DNA of 64,000 nt from Emiliania huxleyi CCMP1516 (Eukaryota; Haptophyta; Isochrysidales; Noelaerhabdaceae). Where the stretch lies: NCBI RefSeq assembly GCF_000372725.1, contig NW_005201123.1, positions 187,825 to 251,824 on the forward strand, in the 5' to 3' direction. A model generated the notes under the pieces. That model was not told the origin of the DNA. It worked only from the letters and a program-made list of their open reading frames with translations, and did no database searches. A program made the translations under genes and the position numbers. Positions 30,876 through 41,899 of this stretch are shown in pieces (positions within the stretch are counted from its first letter, which is position 1; every line of letters starts with the position of its first letter).

Positions 30876-31755
30876 GCGGCGAGGGCGACACGGACGGAGC
30901 AGGCGACAAAGGCGAATCCGACGGCGGAGGCGGCGACGGCGACACGGACGGAGGCGGCGAAAGCGAGACCGATCCGTGTCGCCTTCGCCCTCCGTCCGTG
31001 TCGCCGTCGCCGCTGCCTTCCTCCGTTTCGCCATCCCCGCCGCCGATCTCACCTTTGCCGCCTCAATCCATGTCGCCGTCGCCGTCGCCGCCGTCGGTCT
31101 CGCTTTCGCCGCCTCTGTCCTTGTCGCCGTCGCCGCCGCCGCCGTTGGAATCGCTCTCCCCGCCGCCGCCGGTTGTGTCGACTTCGCCGCCTCCGTCTGT
31201 GTCGCCGTCGCCGCCTCCGTCCGTGTCGCCGTCGCCGCCTCCGTCCGTGTCGCCGTCGCCGCTGCCTTCCTCCGTCTCGCCCTCCCCGCAGCAAGCTCGC
31301 TTGCCGTCGCCGTCGCCGCCACAGATCCGAGGCGGCGACGGCGACACGGACGGCGGAGCGGCGACAGCGACACGGAAGAAGGCGACGCGTCGGCGAGACC
31401 GACGGCACGGCGGGGAGGGTGAGGCCGACGGCGGCAGCGGGGAGGAGTGCGGCGGCAACGGCAGCGGTGAGGGCGGCGGCGACGGCGGCGGAGAGAGCGG
31501 CGGCGACGGCGAGACCGACGGCGCGGCGGGGAGGGTGAGGCCGATCATGCTTGGCGGCAGCGGGGAGGAGTGCGGCGGCAACGGCAGCGGCGAGGGCGGC
31601 GGCGACGGCGGAGGAGAGAGCGGCGGAGAGGGCGGTGGAGAAGGCCGCGGGGAGGGTGGCGGAGAGGGCGGTGGAGGCGAGGGCGGCGGCGACGGCGGAG
31701 GAGAGCGCGGAGGCGACAGTGGCGGAGAGGGCGGCGAGGAGGGTGGCGAAATCGC
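30876..31755. repeat. GGCGAC-type GC-rich minisatellite with inverted halves
   Basis: The left part (30880-30972) is built of ggcggcgacggcgacacgga and the next part (30973-31320) of its complement (gtccgtgtcgccgtcgccgc), so the two can pair. From 31322 on, the direct orientation returns as ggcggcgagggcggcggcga units. All six frames stay open, giving false Gly/Asp or Pro/Ser proteins. Confidence 0.85.
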
Positions 31756-32139
31756 AATAATTCACCTGCGGGAACCGGGACGGCGGGGAGGTGGCGGGAC
31801 CGAATCGTACCGCGGGCCGCCGGGCAGCGGCCATACCCGCTCGGCGGAGGCAGGGCTCAGAATCGGTTTCAGGCCACAAGGCTGGTGAGTTGGGCGTGAC
31901 CGTCATCTATAGAACGCGCCCGCTCGGAAGTCTCGGTCTGCGGAAGGTAACGACGATTCGGCTAGGCGTCTGCGGAGGCAAAGGGCGGGCTGGCGATCCG
32001 CTACGAGGCCTGTTTGTCGCGGTCGGACAGGCACCCGTCGCATCTGTGGACAGGTGTGACGACGGCAGTCACGAGTTTTCGGCGCAGCCGCGCACGGGGC
32101 CCCGCCGTCAGCGGCCACACAGGCAAGAGCGGCACAGCA

Positions 32140-32285
32140 TGAGTCGGGGGGGTGTCGGGGCACGACGAGGGTTGCTTCGGCTGGCGCTCGGAGGCCACCA
32201 GGCGGCCCCATTTGATGTCCGGGAGGTGCCTCCCGGACGCCTCCCGGACAGCTAACGTGCAGAGCATCGAATAGACGCCTTGCCC
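32140..32285 (+). repeat. 146-bp repeat F, copy 2, just upstream of the kinase-RBR gene
   Basis: Same 146 bases as 18057-18202 with two differences, in the same orientation relative to the gene that follows. It ends 60 bp before the ATG at 32346. Confidence 0.85.
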
Positions 32286-32345
32286 AAAAAAAAGACAACA
32301 GCGTGAACACAGCCTCTGCGGCCACCAGCTGCTGCTGCACACCGT

Positions 32346-35300
32346 ATGTCCTCCCGCGACATCGTCTCGCTCCTCGTCGCTCTGGAGCAGCTCGAGAGCA
32401 TCAGCGCGTCGCCGGCTTCTCACTCCGAGGCGGTGTCCGAAGAGGTGGTTGCGCTGGCGGCTGAGCTTCGACAGGCGGTGCATGGGCAGGGCGTTCGCCT
32501 GCCGCCGTCGCTTGTGTCAGCCGATACGGCAAGCCGCATCGAGGAGATTCGGGTCACGCTGTCAGACCCCGCCACATCGCGCCGTAGCCTGGCCTGGGCG
32601 TCACTCTCAACAGCCCTCGCTTCCGCCGAGCGTGAGGCGCGAGCCTCATGGGCCGCTGCCGACATGCGGTCGGCTCACGCCGTCACGGAGGAGGCGGACC
32701 GACTGCGCGGCGTGGCGGACGCGCTTGCCACTGCGGTGCGCCAATGCGCCGGTGCGACTCGCGGACCTGAAGGCTTCGAGACGGGCGCGCGGGCGGCAAT
32801 CTGCGGGCTCGGCTCACGGCCGGACCTGAACGGAGAGCGAGGGACGATACTCAGCTACTCGGCCGCCAAGGGGAGGTACGCCGTGATTCTCGCCTCGGGC
32901 GGGCCGCCGCTGCTGGTTCGGCCGTCCAATCTCCTCTCTCTGCGCTGGGGTCCGATGGCCTAGATGCTGAGTCGTCCATACCCCACCTTCCGGCGTGTCC
33001 CAGCTCACGCGTGGCCAGCTAAAGTCGCTGTATCATACGCCTCTTCGCTGCACCCCCGCCTCTGTCCTCATAGGCTCGTCGAGCGGCGGCTCCGATGAGC
33101 AGGTGCACAGATATCCTCCCTGATACCAATCCGAGACCCTTCCCAGCCCACGCTAGACCCAGCGTTTACCTCACCTTGCCTTCATCCAGGGCGACTTTGA
33201 TTTTGAGCTTGCACTCGAGGATTTTGATGCGTGGCAGCGCCGGCGCGCGCGCGCTGCGGCGGCGAGGAAGCGGACGGCGGCGAAAAAGGCCGCAGTGCGA
33301 ACCGCGCTCTCCGCCACGTTGCGCTTGCTGGGAGGAGGCGAGGGAGGAGATGACGGCGGAGGCAGAGCAGGCGGCGGCGGCCGAGGCGGCGCCTCCTCTG
33401 CTGCCGTTCGAGAGGGGCTGCTTGCCGATGCTGGGCGGGCTGCGTCGGCCGAGGACACGGCGCGCATGCCGGCACCCCAGACTGTGGCGGACGGTATTGG
33501 CGCGGACGCCGACGCTTGTGCCGGTGGCGGGATCCACGGTATCGTCAAGCTTTGCTTCCCGGACGGTGTGGCGGCTTCCACGGGGCGCGCGCTCGGCGAG
33601 GCTGTGTCGGAGTGCCTCGAGGCGGTCCGCTGTGAAAGGGCCGCCGAGTGGGGGGCGGGGGGGGGAGCGAGAGGCGGCGGCGAGCGGAGAGCGGGAGCAT
33701 CGCGCTCTCCACTCGCCGGTCCACATGCGGCTGGCGACGCGGCGGCGGCAGAGGCCGGCGACGCGGCGGAGGCGGCGACGACAGATGCGGGCAGTGGGGG
33801 TGACTATCCTAATCCTCTCGCACGGCGCGGTCGGCTAGTCATCACATCTCTGATGGCGGAATAGGGGCGCCGTCCGGAGATGAGGTGGTGCAGCAGCTGC
33901 TCATTGCGTCCGCCGAGGCGTGCACGACGCTCTGGGCCGCCGCGCGCTCCCTCGACGAGTCGGTGCTCGCTTTGGGCTGTTGGCACGCGGCGCTCGCTAG
34001 TCGCAGATGCCACAAGAAGCACCCGAGACACTTCCGAGAGTAGATCCGCCACTCGTCGAACACGACCAGTGCGTGTGGCCCGCCCCCGGCTGCTTGCACG
34101 TTGCGTGCCGAGTCTGATCTCCTTGCCACTCACTGCCCCGCGGGCCACTAACTGACGCATGAGCGGCGAATAGCCGTTCGGAGGTGGGCTCTCGAACGGG
34201 TGGCCACGCCGAGGCTGAAGACGATGTGCCGCGGTCTTCACCGCCCGCTCTTACTCTCCCCCCTTGCAGGCGCGTGAGCTGCTCTCGAGCCTCGAGCAGC
34301 TGGAGCCGCCCGCGTCTTTGTTCGCCGCTGGGGCCGCTGGGGATGCCGCCCTTGCCGCCAGCCTCCTGCCTCCCGGCCTCTCACCCGAGGCCCGCCGCGT
34401 CGCGCAGCTGTACGAGCTGCTCTACGAACCGGCGGCGGTGGAGGAGGAGGCCGCTGCCGCTCGTAGTGGTGCGGCAGCAGAGGCCGGCGATGCGGCCGGC
34501 GATGCGGTTACGGGCAGCCGTGAGCGCTTGCGCGAGCGACAGGGTCGAATCAACGCTGAGGCAGGCGAGCTGAGCGAGCACGTCGCGGCGCGGGATGCGG
34601 CGCGGGAGGCCCACGTGGCGGCACTGAGGGAGGCTGAGGCACGACTCCTCGAGATGGCTGGGTGCGAGACGGCGACGTCTCTCGACGCTGCCGCGAGGAG
34701 CGCGGCGGAGGCGAGCGCCGCTGCGAACACTCTCCTCGCCGACGCGCGGGAGGCTGCAGGGGAGGGCCCGCGCGCGCTCGGGCAGGTTGAGCTGCCGGAT
34801 GTGCCGCGCGGCGCCGATGCAGGCGACGGGGGCGGACGCCGAGCGCGGATCGGATCGCTCGCCCGCGGCTTGCGCGTGCAGGGCGACCAGGCTGCGCGGT
34901 TGGCAGCGGTGCGTCGCGCTTTTTGCACGTACGTCGCTGAGGCGGCCGAGGCGGCGCTGCTGAAGGCGACGCCGCTCCTCCCCGCCGCCACGCTCGTTGA
35001 CCCGCAGGGATTGCTGCTCCACTACGATTACGACGCATCGCTGCCGGCGCAGCAGCTCCTCATCGCCGCGAGCGATGAGGCGGCAGCTCGGCGGGCGCGC
35101 GCGCAGCGGCTCTCCAATTTGCGCGCAGCGCTGACGCGGCTCACGGCGGAGAGGACCGAGGAGGAACTCGCTCTGCGGAACGGTTGCGGTGACTTGCCCT
35201 CCTCCCTCGAGGCGGCGCGGCTCGCTTGCAAGCGAGCACAGCGCCGCTTGGAGCCGGCGCCGCGCGGGCCGTGGCGCGAATGGTGCATATTGCGGCCGAA

Positions 35301-37602
35301 ACCACGGCACGGCGGCCCGCTTCCAGTAGGCGCTGCTCGAGCTCAAGTACGCGCGGGAGGACGGTCTCGAGGGGCAGGATTTGGAGGCCGCCAAGGCTGC
35401 CGTGAAGGCAGCGACCGGCGCCGCGAGGGATGCGGATCGGCAGCTCTCGCAGGTCCACGCGTCTCTATGCGCGCGGCTCCCCCTCTTCCCAGAGCTGCAC
35501 CGCCTGCTGCCGGACGCAGCGCCTCGCGAGCTGCTGCCGATTTTCCACCCGCAGCGCACGCTCAAGGTTTACTCGAATTTGCGCTCGCTCGGCACGGGCG
35601 CTGGCCGCCACGCCGTGCGCTACGCGGAGCTCGAGGACGGACGGCCGGTCGTGCTCAAGGAGTACGCGGTGGACGCGGAGGGGCGCCGCAACTGCTACAA
35701 GGAGGCGGCGCTGCTGCTTCGCCTCCGTCACCCCGCTGTCGTGCCGATCGAGGCGGTCTTCTGCGACGTGACGGACGCGCACACGACGGTGCATCTGCAG
35801 ATGCCGTTCTACCGCAACGGCACGTTGCGCGAGTGGTGGAGGGCGTGCCCGCCCACCGCCGTGGAGGCGGCCTCCTTCGTGCAGGCGCTGTGCGCCGCGG
35901 TCGCCCACTTGCACGCGCATTCGGCGCTCGCGCCCGGCCGTCGCCGAGTTGCACAGGAGGGTCTCTTCACGCGTGCAGCTGTGAGCAGGTGTACCACTGC
36001 GACATCAAGCCGGACAACATCTTGGTGGACGACGCGGCGCGACCCCGCCTCGCGGATTTCGACGTGTCCCTCGACGCGACGAGCCGCGTCACCGAGACGC
36101 TCACGCTGCGCGGTACCGAGCGCTACCTCGCGCCGGAGCTACTCGCCGGAGGCGCCGCAAGCCAATAGACGCTGATTCACGTCCGGCTCATCGGAGGCCG
36201 CGCCGCCGTTGGATACGTAGGCGCGAGGCCCGGAGCACCGTCGGACGTCTACGCGCTCGGTGTCACGCTATCGGAGATGTTGCTTGGCCGCTCGCCGCAC
36301 CTCTGCGGCCTCTTTGACGCGATGACGGCGCGCAGCGCCGCGGCGCGGCCCTCGGCGGCGGCGGCGCTCGTGCACCCGTGTTTTGAGCAGTTGGCGGCCG
36401 CCTCCGCCGCTGAGGGAGGCGGGGGTGGCAGGGCGAAGGAGGAGCGCACGTGCTGCCTCTGTTTGTGCGACGCGCCGCACGTGCATGCCGTGGGTGGCGG
36501 TTTGGAGTGCGCGGCCGGGCGCCACTTTGCGTGCGACGAGTGCCTCTCGCATCACGTGCACCACGCATCGGTCGACGATTTGCGCGAGCGGGCGCGCCGC
36601 GAGGGCCGCGTGCGGTGTCCAATGGCGCCGCTGCCATCTTTCACCGCCGCTCTGCACGTCGCCACGGCGCTTCACGCGCGGGTCGTTGACAGGCGCCGCA
36701 CGGGTGCGACGCGGATTCGTACTTTGCCGACGCGGAGTTGGCACGACACCTCTCGGACGACGCGTTCGACGAGTACCTCTCGAGCCGCAGGCAGCTCGTC
36801 GAGCAGCGGTTGGCGACCGAGGCGGAGGAGCGATTGCGGCAGGTGCCCGTTCCCCACAGTCTCTGCCGTGCGTTCCCAGCCCCCTCTCTCCCACTCTCTG
36901 CCGTGTCGCACCACCGCATCCCAAGGTTGTCCAGCATGAGCTGTCCAACCTCGCGAGCCTCGACGCTTCCCAGCTCCGCGTGCGCAACGCCCGGCTGGAG
37001 ATCGCCGAGCTGCTCTCGCTAAAGTGCCCCGGGTGCCGCCCCTCTATAGAGGGTACAGTGTGCCGCCGCTACGGTCGTGAGCCGGCGCTTTGAATAGGTG
37101 CCGCGCACCGTTTGCGCTGCAGTCGGATTTCGCTGAGTGCTATGCCCTCCAGTGCCCGCGCTGTCCCACAACGTTTTGCGCTTGGTGCCTCGGCGACGTG
37201 TCGGCCGCCGCCGACCCGCACGCGCACGTCATCGATTGCGAGCAGGCGCCGAGCGACATGCTCGGCCACGCGCTCTTTTTGCGCGATGATAATGGGGGAC
37301 CGCACGTGCCGCCAAACCCCGCGCGCAAGTTCGAGCGGCACTGGCTCTTTCGCAAGGCGGTCGGCGTGCGGGAGGTTCTGCGGCGGCTGCCGCAGGCGGA
37401 AGTGGACATGCTCCCACGCGAGTTTGTGGACGTGGCCCGAATTGCGGCCACCGCCGAGGCGGGTGCAGCCTTGGAGCCGCCGCCGAGGCAGCCAGCGGTC
37501 GTACCACACGGCGCAGCCGCTGCCAATGGTATGGATTTCGAGGCGCCGTTCCCCCCTTGGGTGGAGCCGGCCATGCGGCAAGAGCAGCAGCAACAGCCCT
37601 GA
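32346..37602 (+). CDS. protein kinase fused to RING1/RING2-type (RBR-like) E3 modules, 11 exons
   Basis: Exons 32346-32949, 33074-33102, 33190-33799, 33865-33989, 34270-35211, 35330-35923, 35989-36151, 36236-36624, 36693-36842, 36926-37032 and 37098-37602 close into 1405 residues. Residues 152-200 form a small GLxxRPDLNGERG ... GRYAVIL ... LVRPSNL module common in algal signalling proteins. Ala-rich helices fill 212-840. The kinase domain (about 845-1075) has the VVLKEY lysine (880), a CYKEAALLLRL helix-C glutamate (895), HCDIKPDN (971-978), DFD (991-993) in place of DFG, and LAPE. Then come a RING1-like CCLC...C...H.AC.EC...RCP (1095-1151) and a RING2-like KCPGC, ECYALQCPRC, FCAWC, HAHVIDC (1235-1285), where Cys1252 sits at the place of the RBR catalytic cysteine. 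Five introns have GC donors. The product is probably a ubiquitin ligase under kinase control, or the reverse. Confidence 0.85.
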
Positions 37603-38105
37603 GCGCGAGGGGGGAGCGGGATCTGACTCAGACTCTGAGTATCTGGGTCTGTGTAGAACCCAATGTACCTTGACCACATGAGAGTACACTGCCCCTCAAG
37701 ACCTCCGTACTGCTGCGCGGGGGAGTGCAATCCTCGGAGTCTGGTCGCGCGGGGAGAGCCGCCGCGCACGGGCGTTGACGCGCGCGCACACCGCTCTTGC
37801 TCCGCTCGCCACCTCTCGCATAAGCTCCAAAGTCATGTATACTCCGCCACGCGCCGAAAGTGTGGAGCAAAAACTCAGCCTTGTCCCTTGAGTTCTCAGC
37901 GCCCTCACGGCCCGCCAATGGCAAACCCCGCCGACTCCCTCCATCGGTGTGGCGCCGCTCGATGCACGATGGTGCCGGGATGGGGAACCCTATTCCGTAG
38001 CGATTTCCCCTAGGGTTAACACAGAAAAAGCCGGGCCCCTTAGCTCCGGCTAGGGCTACGGGGCCTCCGAAGCCGACCACGAGGAAGGGCCGACTAAGGG
38101 TTGGC
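37603..38105. other. gene-free stretch
   Basis: 3' flank of the kinase-RBR gene. It contains short palindromes (ccctagggttaac near 38008) but no gene or repeat that I could match. Confidence 0.5.
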
Positions 38106-38695
38106 ATACTGGGCTGGGTTTTTAGGCATTGTGGGGTTGGCACTCCCATCGACCCTAGGTACTCGAGTAGGAAAATGAAGGGAACACTTGACGGTCGCGG
38201 CCTTCCGACTCGCGCCTCCGCCTCACTGACTCTATTGTAGCCCTGGCCGGTGCGCGTGCTCAGTTGAAGTTCCGGAGTGAAAATTCGAACGCGTTCTCTC
38301 ACGGTGACCAAAAAATGTCCACCTCAGAGGCACCTCCGGAGGCAGGCCGCCGCACGCCGGCGACACAGCTCCAGCTGTCGAACTGACCCGCAGCTCCTCT
38401 CAGAGCGGGAACTGTGACGAAAGTTGACTGAGGCGGTTGTCAGGAATCATCATACGGATCACATGGTGGCTCTCTCATGACGGGAGACCGCCCGACCACT
38501 CCTGGGTGGCACTGCCACCGGTGTCGCTCGACGTCCTGTCGACAGCGTGCCGACAGCGACACAGACCATGTGGGACGCGTCGAGTATCGACCTCTACTGC
38601 TTACCCAGCCTTCGAGTGTATCCTGGTTGTGGTCCCACACCCACTGGTGTCCATCTCAGAGACCGCAGGAGGTCATGAGGGTACCTAGGTACTAG
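38106..38695 (+). repeat. dispersed repeat C, copy 1
   Basis: The body (38168-38686) matches 54510-54575 plus 55304-55735: gggaacacttgacggtcgcg, cacggtgaccaaaaaatgtc, gactgaggcggttgtcagga, gagaccgcaggaggtcatga. The body is bounded on both sides by CTAGGTACT (38153-38161 and 38687-38695), a possible 9-bp target duplication. The 47 bp on its left (38106-38152) are the reverse complement of what follows copy 2 at 55735-55781, so this copy has a rearranged end. Small open frames inside have no recognisable domain. Confidence 0.7.
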
Positions 38696-38705
38696 AGTTG
38701 GCCCT

Positions 38706-40187
38706 TGAAGGGCCCCGCCCCAAATGAGTCGGTGTGGGCGGACTTATCGGCCCCCTACTTGGCTGGGTTCACACCCGCGAGGATGGTTGTGTTGTTGCCT
38801 CCCCGACTCGGACGGCCCGCCGCCTCACACCCGCGGGATATGGCCGAGTCCATCCACGGAGCCGCACGCTGCCGCTCCTTGGACGCAACGCTCCGACTTC
38901 TATAGAGAAACCCCCATCTGCACCAGCGTTTTAAAGTGGAATCGGAAAAATTCTTTTTCTACGTCAACCCGTCATGCGGCAGGTGGCTTGCTTTGGCTCG
39001 CTGCCACCGCGGTGGCTCACCAAGGACTTTTCAACGTGCGGCGTCATCACCACGCGGCGCGCAAGCCACGCCTCACCCGGGCAAAAGGAACGATCGCGAG
39101 CCGCCGCCGCCCGCCTCGCCGCGCCGCGCCGCGCCGCGCCTCGCCTCGCCTTGCAGCAGCGCACGCGCACACGCACCCGCGCGCCCGCGCTCGCTCCGCG
39201 AGAGCGAAGCAACCCTCCAAGCGAGTTTCGCGAGCCGGGAGCCAAAAGGTCCCAGCTCGAACCGCGAACCGGTTCGACCACCGCAGTGGCGGTTCTGCAA
39301 AGGCACTCAAGGGCAGTGCCTCATATAACGTGAAATAGTGCGAGCGCGCGAGATACTCACCCGACCCACCGTGCCCTCGCGAAGGAGATCTCGCGCCGCG
39401 CGCGCTCGCACACGCCGCCCGAGAGCACTCCCACCCCCGCCGCCCTCAAGCTCACAGGTTGAGTTGAGGAGAAGCAGCTGAGGGAGATCAAAGCGGGAGA
39501 AGGCGGCACGGCGGCGGCGGCGCGGCGCCCCCCCATCCCCACGCCTCCGGGTCGTGCGTACCGCCTTCGGGCGAGAGTGTCCCCCCAGCGTCTGCTCCCC
39601 AGCAGACGCTCCGGTAATCAGGCCGAGAGTACCAGGCAGGTGGGGAGAAGAGCCCAGGGAGGGGAGAGGAGAAGAGCCCAGGGAGGGGGGAGGAGAAGAG
39701 CCCAAGGCGGCCTCCCTCTCCCTCCCCTCCCACCGGGCCTCCCTCTCCCTCTCCTCCCACCGGGCCTCCCTCTCCCCCTCCTACCGCCAAGTCTCGAGGG
39801 GCCAGCCGCTGGAAGGGGCAAGCCAGCGGCACGAGGGCTTCAGCCACACAGCTACCAAGGGAACGCGACCCACACAAAGCACCAAAGTTAGGCATACCCC
39901 CCGGCGCAGTGTCCCCCGCTATGTGTCGCCGTTCGTCGGGGCACGCAATCCTGTGCAGTCAGGGCAAGTGGGGGCGGGGTGGAGTGCCCAGGCCTTTGTT
40001 TCCTGGGATTTCTCTGCCCAGTCCGGGGGTGCGTCGAACCTTCCATCACCCTGGGAACGTCCGGGTGTTGGAAGTAAAGATATATTACTTTAAAGTGGAA
40101 TCGTCAAGAAAAATCGACGCCCCGGGCTAGCAACCGGGTGTGTTGTGGTTCTTGCCCAAAAATGCGTGTGGTTTTTGCCCATGCACA
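38706..40187. other. gene-free stretch with purine/pyrimidine tracts
   Basis: Includes a CGCCG-rich tract at about 39110-39150 and a minisatellite at 39640-39785 (ggagaagagcccagggaggg units, then ctccctctccctc units, purine-rich followed by pyrimidine-rich). The phrase tttaaagtggaatcg occurs at 38931 and 40090. I see no gene. Confidence 0.5.
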
Positions 40188-40395
40188 TTTTTTGCATTTT
40201 TGCATGTGTTGCATATCACACATATCATGGCATTTGAACGCATTATAGTGCATCTGCATTTTCTGCATTCGAGAGGCAACTGCATTTAGCTGCATATGCA
40301 TTTTCTGCATTCTTTGCACTCGGTGGGCAACTGCATTTCAGCTGCATATGCATTTTCTGCATTCTTTGCATTCGGTGGGCAACTGCATTTGGAAG
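40188..40395. repeat. TGCAT-rich minisatellite
   Basis: A unit of about 52 bp (ggcaactgcatttcagctgc, then atatgcattttctgcattct, then ttgcattcggt) occurs about 2.5 times at 40270-40395, after looser TGCAT/ATGCA repeats. The 3' end of the membrane-protein gene runs into it. Confidence 0.8.
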
Positions 40396-41896
40396 GGCGA
40401 GTCGTCAGAGGCCCCACCCGTACCACCCGTGTAGGCTTGCCGCGCCGCCGAGAGGACGAGGAGGCCGTCGTAGATCAGTGCGAGGGCGAGGAGCAGCGCG
40501 AGGCCCGATGGCCCCCATCCCCAACTGAGCGGCCAGCCCAGGCCGAGCTCAACGCCGGCGAGGCGCCAGCTTGGGTGGAGGAATCCGTCGACAATCACGA
40601 GCACGACGACGCCGGCGATGCCGCAAGCGGTGGCGACGCCCAGTAGCCGGCGGGGCGCCTCATCGGAACGGGTCATGGCGGCAGTCGGGCGCAGCACGAG
40701 CCACTCGCCGCCGGATGCCGCCAGCCGGGCCAGCTTGTAGAAGAGGGCGCCTACATGCAGAATATCAGCCGAGGTGAACCCAAGCCTCAGCGTGCGTAGC
40801 TTGGAGGGTAGAGGCGGGGGGGGGGGGGGGGGGGGGGGGCACCGTGTAGCAGCAGCAGCGCGCCGAGCAAGTTGCCGAGGAGCGGGTAGTGACGTGCCGC
40901 AAAGTCACATCGCCAGATGGCCAGTCCGAGAGTGTAAAGGCTGAGCGCGGCGACAAGGGCGCCGGCGATGAGGCAAGCCGGGGCGAGGCCAGGTGCCCCC
41001 GAGGGGGGAGGCTGCAGGAACCACAAGCGGGTGTCGCCGGCGATGGCGAGCGACAGGGTGGCGAGGAGTCCGGCGTCGTACAACGAGAGCGGCGTTAATA
41101 GCAACGCAAACACAGTCGCGTCGGGTGGGGGGGGCGGCGGCAAGTATTCTCCCCGCAGCAGCTTGCGGTAGCGGATCGGCCCCTCGGCCGGCAGCTGGGA
41201 GAGGGAGAGCGTGGGCCTTGGCCCTCCGGGCGACTCCGCGGCGCGGAAGAGGCCGTCGGGGCCGGAGCGGCGCGCGATGTCGATGACGCGTTGCATCGCC
41301 GGGTCGGGAGAGAAGGTGAAGGTTGCGTCGGCGCCGGGGGAGAGCGTCACTGCGAGCGGGGTCAGGAGGAGCACGCCCACGCCAAATCCGACGAGCACGC
41401 GAACGCGCTGCCGCCAGAGGCCGCCATGCACCGCCTGCAGCACGCGCGACCGCGAGCGGCGCTCCGCCTCACGCTCCTCTTCGCCAGCCTCGCCGCCGCC
41501 CTCCCGGTGGCAAATAATAGCCCAAGTCGAAGAGTGCGCCCCGCCCTCGGTATCTGGGCGGCAGGCGGGACTAGAGTGGCACGCCGGTGCACGGATGGGG
41601 GCGCGAGCCGCCATCTTGGACTGTGAGGCGAGTATTTGCAACCGGGAGCTCGCCGCCGCCCCTACACCGCCGCCGCCGCCCTCCCGGTGGCAAATAATAG
41701 CCCAAGTCGAAGAGTGCGCCCCGCCCTCGGTATCTGGGCGGCAGGCGGGACTAGAGAGTGGCACGCCGGTGCACGGATGGGGGCGCGAGCCGCCATCTTG
41801 GACTGTGAGGCGAGTATTTGCAACCGGGAGCTCGCCGCCGCCCCTACACCGCCGCCGCCGCCCTCCCGATGCGTCGGAGTCGACTCTCGACTGCAC
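40338..41896 (-). CDS. multi-pass membrane protein of unknown function, at least 2 exons
   Basis: Minus-strand exon 2 (40750-40338) follows intron 40751-40842, which has a GT donor and a long C run. Exon 1 is open from 41896 down to 40843, but its first half crosses a tandem duplication (about 41499-41860) and is probably 5' untranslated DNA, so the start is unsure. Six hydrophobic segments are visible: VLVGFGVGVLLLTPLAVTL, FALLLTPLSLYDAGLLATLS, LIAGALVAALSLYTLGLAIW, YPLLGNLLGALLLLHG, LGVATACGIAGVVVLVIVDG and GLALLLALALIYDGLLVL. Between the first two lies a lumenal-type loop of about 75 residues. The last residues are encoded by the TGCAT minisatellite (ECKECRKCIC), a sign of a recently extended or false C-terminus. 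No family recognised. Confidence 0.6.
41499..41860. repeat. tandem duplication of about 180 bp
   Basis: Two nearly identical copies begin ccgccgccctcccggtggca and contain aatagcccaagtcgaagagt and ggcggcaggcgggactagag; the second starts near 41677. The third partial unit ends near 41870. It lies over the 5' part of the membrane-protein gene. Confidence 0.9.
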
Positions 41897-41899
41897 TGA

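Noticed and set aside
30845-31888. Long Gly/Asp- or Pro/Ser-rich open frames on both strands
   Set aside because: They are the six-frame shadow of a GC-rich minisatellite with no stop codons; there is no domain and no exon pattern.
18057-32292. The 146-bp repeat as a long terminal repeat pair
   Set aside because: The 14 kb between the copies hold several unrelated host genes and no retroviral-type coding region.
34264-36168. A single 634-codon frame through the kinase region
   Set aside because: It leaves the true frame after 35211; the kinase motifs lie in another frame, reached by the intron 35212-35329.
37628-38311. A 227-codon minus-strand frame
   Set aside because: No domain; its right part is repeat C sequence that is also present at 54-55 kb in a different coding context.
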